The position numbers were made by a program, and so were the translations under genes. Below the pieces are notes generated by a model. It had not been told where the DNA came from, did no database searches, and saw only the letters and a list, made by a program, of their open reading frames with translations. Below, one piece after another: positions 6,500-10,349 of a DNA stretch of 10,349 bases. The DNA is taken from NCBI GenBank assembly GCA_013138675.1, contig WTCH01000109.1:1-10349 (forward strand), in the 5' to 3' direction. Each line of letters starts with the position of its first letter. Within the stretch, counting starts at the first letter, position 1. This DNA is from Woeseiaceae bacterium (GTDB taxonomy: Bacteria > Pseudomonadota > Gammaproteobacteria > Steroidobacterales > Woeseiaceae).

Positions 6500-7394
6500 C
6501 GGCCTGTTACTGCTGAATAAGCCGGCCGGACTAACGTCTAACCAGGCCTTACAGCGGGTTAAACGGCTCCTGAATGCCAAGAAAGGCGGCCATACCGGCA
6601 GTCTTGACCCGGCCGCGACGGGCATGTTGCCGCTGTGTTTCGGCGAGGCGACCAAAGTGTGTGCTTTCCTGCTCGATGCCGACAAAACCTACAGAGTCAC
6701 GGCGCGCCTGGGTATCGCAACGGATACCGGAGACGCGGATGGTGCCGAAATAGCGACCGCAGCTGTACCGGAGTTGGCCATCGACAAGTGGCGGGAGATC
6801 CTGGAGAGCTTCCTGGGTGAGAGTCAGCAGGTGCCACCTATGTACTCGGCACTGAAAAAGGACGGCAAGCGCCTGTACACACTGGCCCGACAGGGTCAGA
6901 CCGTGGAGCGGGAGCCGCGTCCGATACGGATCGACGAGATTTCACTGCTCGAAATTGCCGGGACACGGCTGGTTTTTTGGGTTCATTGCGCCAAGGGAAC
7001 CTACGTGCGAACCCTGGTCGAAGATATTGCGAAGAAAGCCGGCACGGTGGCCCACACGGCGCGATTGCACCGGGAATCGGTCGGCGACTTCCAGGCTGAC
7101 GATATGCTGGACCTGACAGGTCTTGAGGAGGTCGCAGCTGCCGGCGCAGAGGGTCTCAAGGCCCGCTTGTTGCCGCCAGATACGGCGCTGGAAGGTCTGG
7201 CTGCCGTTGAGCTGGACAATGACGCCAGCGACAGGTTCACGGTCGGGCAGGTGAATTCGGTATCTGCGCCCGCTACAGCAGGCCTGGTCCGGGTGTACGG
7301 AGGGGCGAATGAGTTCCTGGGAGTTGGCGAGCTGTCTGATGACGGCCAGCTGGCGCCTAAACGAGTATTCAGGACGGGTGAAAAAAACCCGTAG
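6477..7394 (+). CDS. truB: tRNA pseudouridine(55) synthase TruB
   Basis: TruB converts U55 in the T-loop of almost all tRNAs to pseudouridine and also acts as a tRNA folding chaperone. The protein has 305 residues (E. coli 314). The catalytic aspartate is D44 in GHTGSLDPAATGMLP (38-52). Y72 in KTYRV and R178 in CAKGTYVRTL match the other conserved active-site residues. The C-terminal part (about 240-300) has the small PUA-like fold of this family, with GLVRVYGGANEFLGVGEL. The ATG at 6477 lies inside the end of rbfA in another frame and has only a weak purine stretch upstream, so coupled translation is likely. The start MARYETIDGLLLLNKPAG matches the family. A short hairpin overlaps its 3' end. 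Confidence 0.97.
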   Translation: MARYETIDGLLLLNKPAGLTSNQALQRVKRLLNAKKGGHTGSLDPAATGMLPLCFGEATKVCAFLLDADKTYRVTARLGIATDTGDADGAEIATAAVPELAIDKWREILESFLGESQQVPPMYSALKKDGKRLYTLARQGQTVEREPRPIRIDEISLLEIAGTRLVFWVHCAKGTYVRTLVEDIAKKAGTVAHTARLHRESVGDFQADDMLDLTGLEEVAAAGAEGLKARLLPPDTALEGLAAVELDNDASDRFTVGQVNSVSAPATAGLVRVYGGANEFLGVGELSDDGQLAPKRVFRTGEKNP

Positions 7395-7407
7395 ATATTT
7401 GATTTTT
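7374..7407 (+). terminator. Weak hairpin at the end of truB
   Basis: ACGGGT (7374-7379) pairs with ACCCGT (7387-7392) over a seven-base loop of G and A. The right arm runs into the truB stop TAG (7392-7394). A T run (7403-7407) comes only 10 nt later, too far for an efficient intrinsic terminator. It may cause partial termination or protect the 3' end before rpsO. Confidence 0.3.
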
Positions 7408-7439
7408 GACTGTTAATAGCCCCACGCATACGCTAGAAT
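7406..7439 (+). promoter_or_regulatory. Possible rpsO promoter
   Basis: TTGACT (7406-7411) is a near-consensus -35 and TAGAAT (7434-7439) a near-consensus -10, followed by a GC-rich GCGCGC discriminator. The spacer between them is 22 bp, longer than normal. With a normal 17-bp spacer each hexamer has only a weak partner (TGTTAA for the -10, TACGCT for the -35). In E. coli rpsO has its own promoter at this place, which supports the call. The exact elements are uncertain. Confidence 0.4.
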
Positions 7440-7489
7440 GCGCGCTGCAAAAAGGGTCCAGACTAGAGAAAGATTGAGGTATTTGAGAA

Positions 7490-7759
7490 ATGTCACTGTC
7501 AAGTGAGCAAAAAAGCAGCATTGTTGCTGATAATTCCCGCGGCGACGCGGATACGGGATCTCCCGAAGTGCAGGTAGCCTTGCTGTCTGCGCGTATTTCC
7601 GATCTTACCGAGCACTTCGGCGAGCACAAAAAAGATCACCACAGCCGTCAGGGTTTGCTGAAAATGGTCAACAAGCGGCGCAAGCTGCTCGACTATCTGA
7701 AAGCCAAGGACTCGGCACGGTATCGCGAGCTGATAGCAAAGCTCGGCCTTCGTCGCTAA
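7490..7759 (+). CDS. rpsO: 30S ribosomal protein S15
   Basis: S15 binds the 16S rRNA central domain early in 30S assembly and forms a bridge to the large subunit. The protein has 89 residues, the same length as in E. coli. It is four helices with DTGSPEVQVALL (21-32), EHKKDHHSRQGLLKMV (45-60), the rRNA-binding loop and RRKLLDYLK (63-71), and the standard end LGLRR. GAGG (7476-7479) is 10 nt before the ATG. In E. coli S15 represses its own translation through a pseudoknot at the start site; I cannot see an obvious equivalent in the short leader. The stop codon is the loop of a perfect hairpin, and pnp follows after 103 nt. Confidence 0.98.
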   Translation: MSLSSEQKSSIVADNSRGDADTGSPEVQVALLSARISDLTEHFGEHKKDHHSRQGLLKMVNKRRKLLDYLKAKDSARYRELIAKLGLRR

Positions 7760-7767
7760 GCGACGAA
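7749..7767 (+). repeat. Perfect hairpin with the rpsO stop codon as its loop
   Basis: TTCGTCGC (7749-7756) and GCGACGAA (7760-7767) are perfect complements, and the three bases between them are the rpsO stop TAA. No T run follows (TCATTCTGG), so it is not a standard intrinsic terminator, although it holds the place of the rpsO terminator of E. coli. It has the same geometry as the nusA stop hairpin. It may be a 3' stabiliser or a cleavage landmark between rpsO and pnp; this is inferred. Confidence 0.75.
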
Positions 7768-7794
7768 TCATTCTGGCAAAGAGCCTATTATATT

Positions 7795-7822
7795 GCCGCT
7801 CCCGATGAGGGATCGCAGCGGC
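7795..7822 (+). promoter_or_regulatory. Bulged hairpin in the pnp leader, possible autocontrol site
   Basis: GCCGCT (7795-7800) pairs with AGCGGC (7817-7822). Inside it CCC (7801-7803) pairs with GGG (7809-7811) over GATGA, leaving a one-sided bulge of five bases (7812-7816). It lies 40 nt before the pnp start. In E. coli the pnp leader carries a double-stranded stem cut by RNase III, after which PNPase limits its own expression. This hairpin is in the corresponding place but is shorter, so the role is inferred. Confidence 0.45.
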
Positions 7823-7862
7823 TTGCTATTGCCTGACTAAATCATCCAAGTAGAGAAGAATT

Positions 7863-9950
7863 GTGAATTCAGTAAAGAAATCGTTCCAGTACGGGGAACA
7901 TCAAGTCACGATCGAGACCGGTGCCATCGCGCGCCAGGCCGATGGTGCTGTTTTGGTCGACATGGCCGATACACAGGTATTGGTCACGGCAGTTGGCCGT
8001 AAAGCCGCTGATCCGGGTCGGGAATTTTTCCCGCTGACCGACAACTATCAGGAAAAGACCTACGCTGCGGGCAAGATCCCGGGCGGGTTTTTCAAGCGCG
8101 AAGGTCGTCCCGCTGAGAAAGAGATTCTCGTCTGCCGCCTGATTGATCGCCCGATTCGCCCGTTGTTTCCTAAGGGCTTCAAGAACGAAGTCCAGGTTAT
8201 TGCGACCGTTGTTTCGTTGAATCCGGACGTCGACCCTGATATCCCGGCTCTGATCGGAGCGTCAGCGGCACTCGCAATTTCAGGAATGCCTTTCGCTGGC
8301 CCGATTGGTGCAGCCAAGGTTGGTTATGCGGATGGCGAATACATCCTCAATCCAGGCCGTGAAGCTCTCGAAAGCTCGTCGCTTGAGCTCGTCGTAGCTG
8401 GCACCAAAGATGCTGTGCTTATGGTTGAGTCGGAAGCGGATAGCTTATCCGAGGAAGTCATGCTCGGCGCCGTTATGTACGGTCACGAACAAATGCAGAT
8501 CGCAATCGATACGATCAGCGAGCTTGCGGCAGAAGTCGGCAAGCCGTCATGGGATTGGGCAGCACCTGCCGAGGACACCGAGCTCGCCGCCGCCGTTGCG
8601 GACCAAGCTGGCACGGGGCTGTCAGCGGCCTACCAGACGACCGACAAGCAGGAGCGCCAGGCAGCCGTAGGCGCGGCCAAGGACGCAACGATTGAGGCCC
8701 TGGCCGCGGGCGACGATGCCAAGTGGAGCGCCGACGACGTTAAGGGCGCGTTGTATAAGCTTGAAAAGAGCACCGTTCGTAACCGTGTTATCGCCGGTGA
8801 GCCGAGAATCGACGGACGTGATCGTGAAACGGTCCGCCCGATCGACGTCAAAGTCGGAGTACTGCCACGAGCGCATGGCTCATCAGTCTTTACGCGCGGT
8901 GAAACTCAGGCGATTGTTACGACGACACTCGGAACGGGCCGCGATGCCCAGATCATCGATGCGATCGAAGGTGAGCGCAAAGACCAGTTCATGCTGCACT
9001 ACAACTTCCCTCCGTACTGCGTAGGCGAGACAGGCTTTATCGGATCTACGAAACGGCGCGAGATCGGACACGGCAAGCTGGCCAAACGGGGCATTCAGGC
9101 CGTGATGCCGCATTTCGATGATTTCAGCTATGTCATTCGTGTGGTGTCTGAAATTACTGAATCAAACGGATCGAGCTCTATGGCCTCTGTGTGCGGCACC
9201 AGCCTCGCATTGATGGATGCGGGTGTGCCAATCAAGGCGCCTGTTGCCGGTGTTGCGATGGGCCTCGTCAAGGAAGGCGATGAGTTTGCAGTACTCACCG
9301 ACATCCTGGGCGATGAAGATCACCTCGGTGACATGGACTTCAAGGTTGCCGGCACCGACGGTGGCATTACCGCGTTGCAGATGGATATCAAGATCCAGGG
9401 GATTACTCGCGAGATCATGGATAAGGCGCTGGCACAGGCCCGCAATGCACGCCTGCATATCCTTGGTGAGATGAACAAGGTCCTGAGTACGCCTCGTGAA
9501 GAAATGTCCGAATGGGCACCGTCGATCATCGCGTTCAAGATTGATCCGGAGAAAATCCGAGACGTAATCGGCAAGGGCGGTTCAGTGATTCGTGCAATGA
9601 CCGAAGAGACTGGTGCAACGATTGATATCGATCAGGACGGCACGGTTCGTATCGCGTCCATCGACGGAGCATCAGGCAAAGAAGCGCAGCGCCGCATTGA
9701 GCTGATTACCGCAGATGTTGAAGTTGGCCGAATTTACGATGGCAAGGTCGCTCGACTGATGGACTTTGGTGCATTCGTCACGATTCTGCCGGGCAAAGAT
9801 GGCCTGGTACACATCTCGCAGATCTCCAACGAGCGCGTCGAGAAAGTCAGCGACAAGCTGGCAGAAGGCGATGAAGTGAAGGTCAAGGTCCTCGAAGTGG
9901 ATCGTCAGGGTCGCGTGCGACTCTCGATGAAGGAAGTCGACGCGGATTGA
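7863..9950 (+). CDS. pnp: Polyribonucleotide nucleotidyltransferase (PNPase)
   Basis: PNPase is a trimeric 3'-to-5' exonuclease that breaks RNA by phosphorolysis; it works alone and with RNase E. The protein has 695 residues (E. coli 711). The first RNase PH-like domain spans about 1-215 (FFPLTDNYQEKTYAAGKIPGG near 55-74), followed by an all-helical region (about 240-300). The second RNase PH-like domain (about 305-545) has KRREIGHG (397-404), SSS (437-439) and the catalytic set D486, D492 and K494 in GDEDHLGDMDFK. The KH domain has GKGG at 570-573, and the S1 domain spans about 618-690 (GKVARLMDFGAFVTI). It stops right after S1, without the Ala/Pro-rich tail of the E. coli enzyme. The start is GTG at 7863 with a weak GAGAAG upstream; MNSVKKSFQYGEHQVTIETG fits the family start. 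A REP-like pair begins at the base after the stop. Confidence 0.98.
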   Translation: MNSVKKSFQYGEHQVTIETGAIARQADGAVLVDMADTQVLVTAVGRKAADPGREFFPLTDNYQEKTYAAGKIPGGFFKREGRPAEKEILVCRLIDRPIRPLFPKGFKNEVQVIATVVSLNPDVDPDIPALIGASAALAISGMPFAGPIGAAKVGYADGEYILNPGREALESSSLELVVAGTKDAVLMVESEADSLSEEVMLGAVMYGHEQMQIAIDTISELAAEVGKPSWDWAAPAEDTELAAAVADQAGTGLSAAYQTTDKQERQAAVGAAKDATIEALAAGDDAKWSADDVKGALYKLEKSTVRNRVIAGEPRIDGRDRETVRPIDVKVGVLPRAHGSSVFTRGETQAIVTTTLGTGRDAQIIDAIEGERKDQFMLHYNFPPYCVGETGFIGSTKRREIGHGKLAKRGIQAVMPHFDDFSYVIRVVSEITESNGSSSMASVCGTSLALMDAGVPIKAPVAGVAMGLVKEGDEFAVLTDILGDEDHLGDMDFKVAGTDGGITALQMDIKIQGITREIMDKALAQARNARLHILGEMNKVLSTPREEMSEWAPSIIAFKIDPEKIRDVIGKGGSVIRAMTEETGATIDIDQDGTVRIASIDGASGKEAQRRIELITADVEVGRIYDGKVARLMDFGAFVTILPGKDGLVHISQISNERVEKVSDKLAEGDEVKVKVLEVDRQGRVRLSMKEVDAD

Positions 9951-10000
9951 TGTAGGGGGGCCTTAGGCCCGAGATGTTCGCCCCTGAAGGGGCTCCTACA
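9951..10000. repeat. Inverted pair of REP-like GTAG palindromes
   Basis: The element is 50 bp. TGTAGG (9951-9956) and CCTACA (9995-10000) are perfect complements. They enclose two hairpins: GGGCC-TTA-GGCCC (9958-9970) and GCCCC-TGAA-GGGGC (9980-9993). Read from either end, it begins TGTAG followed by a GC-rich palindrome. This is the known plan of REP sequences, short repeats recognised through a GTAG tetranucleotide by REP-associated tyrosine transposases; two in inverted order form a BIME-like unit. It lies between two convergent genes, where such repeats usually occur, and may stabilise the 3' end of pnp mRNA or help stop transcription from both sides. Only one copy is in the window, so its repeat nature rests on its structure. 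Confidence 0.7.
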
Positions 10001-10349
10001 ATTGCGTTTCCAGAAAATTGAGTATGCGCCGTGGCAGGTAATACCTTGGCCGCCACGGCGTACCTCCCTCAACAAATCCCACATGCCCACCGGCATCCGC
10101 GATCTCGAGCGTAACGTGCTCTGAGAGCTTGTCGTGGTGCGGAATCACCTCCGGCGTCATGAATGGGTCGTCGAGTGAGTTGATAATCAATGTCGGCTTG
10201 GCCACGTCCTTCAAGAACTGGGCTGAACTGCATTTGTCGTAGTAATCGTTCATGCCATCAAAGCCATGCAACGGCGCGGTCACTGCGTCATCGAACTCGG
10301 TAAAGTCTACTGCCGCCATAGCACGATCCCAATCGAAAGCCGCCGTATC
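9996..10349 (-). CDS. YheT-type alpha/beta hydrolase, N-terminal part beyond window edge
   Basis: The visible 117 codons are the C-terminal part of a serine hydrolase-type protein and enter from the right edge; the true start is outside, and the ATG at 10319 is an internal Met. Visible marks are FTEFDDAVTAPLHGF, DYYDKCSSAQFL, PTLIINSLDDPFMTPEVIP and GGHVGFVEGG. These match the E. coli YheT family (FDDAVTAPLHGF, LDDPFM, GGHVGF), of poorly defined esterase-like activity. The acidic residue in LDDPF and the His in GGHVGF would complete the catalytic triad; the nucleophile lies beyond the window. The gene converges on pnp. Its stop codon TAG (9998-9996) lies inside the GTAG of the REP-like element, so the repeat sets the end of the protein. 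Confidence 0.93.
   Translation of the reverse strand, partial: DTAAFDWDRAMAAVDFTEFDDAVTAPLHGFDGMNDYYDKCSSAQFLKDVAKPTLIINSLDDPFMTPEVIPHHDKLSEHVTLEIADAGGHVGFVEGGTPWRPRYYLPRRILNFLETQL

Noticed and set aside
1..10349. A hidden defence, phage, toxin-antitoxin, CRISPR or mobile gene system
   Set aside because: Almost all of the window is the conserved rimP-to-pnp operon. No integrase, transposase, repeat-spacer array, nuclease-immunity pair or shift in composition was seen beyond the small REP-like element.

Overview
The window is a stretch of gammaproteobacterial chromosome dominated by one of the most conserved bacterial gene clusters: rimP-nusA-infB-rbfA-truB-rpsO-pnp, all on the + strand from 1610 to 9950. 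Every protein aligns by eye with its Escherichia coli counterpart over the full length. The gene order, the gammaproteobacterial form of NusA with two C-terminal acidic repeats, and the IF2 layout point to a Gammaproteobacterium outside the enterics. The genus cannot be fixed from this sequence. Base composition looks even across the cluster, and there are no transposase, integrase, phage, toxin, CRISPR or tRNA genes.

Layout. Positions 1-457 (minus strand) hold the first 152 codons of an uncharacterised exported protein that runs off the left edge. Positions 458-621 are a divergent intergenic region. Positions 622-1422 (+) encode a 266-residue exported protein that resembles the DUF4412 type and has a methionine-rich middle. 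Positions 1423-1609 are the leader of the main operon: a perfect TATAAT inside an inverted repeat, a GC-rich discriminator, then two tandem intrinsic-terminator-like hairpins before rimP. The initiator tRNA gene metY, found here in enterics, is absent. Positions 1610-7394 carry rimP, nusA, infB, rbfA and truB, tightly packed with a 1-nt and a 23-nt overlap at the last two junctions. Positions 7395-7489 hold a probable rpsO promoter, 7490-7759 rpsO, 7760-7862 a structured pnp leader, and 7863-9950 pnp. A 50-bp inverted pair of REP-like GTAG palindromes (9951-10000) fills the gap to a convergent YheT-type alpha/beta hydrolase gene that runs off the right edge.

How the genes work together. RimP, RbfA, TruB and S15 build the 30S subunit and mature tRNA. 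IF2 starts translation, NusA controls transcription pausing and termination, and PNPase degrades and processes RNA. The operon therefore joins ribosome assembly, initiation, elongation control and RNA turnover. The paired leader terminators fit the known autogenous control of this operon by NusA, and the bulged hairpin before pnp fits the known autocontrol of pnp.

I found no convincing novel multi-gene system. The points most worth a second look are small. The REP-like pair supplies the hydrolase stop codon. Perfect 8-bp hairpins have the stop codons of nusA and rpsO as their three-base loops. The leader has an unusual layout, and the two exported proteins at the left are of unknown function.
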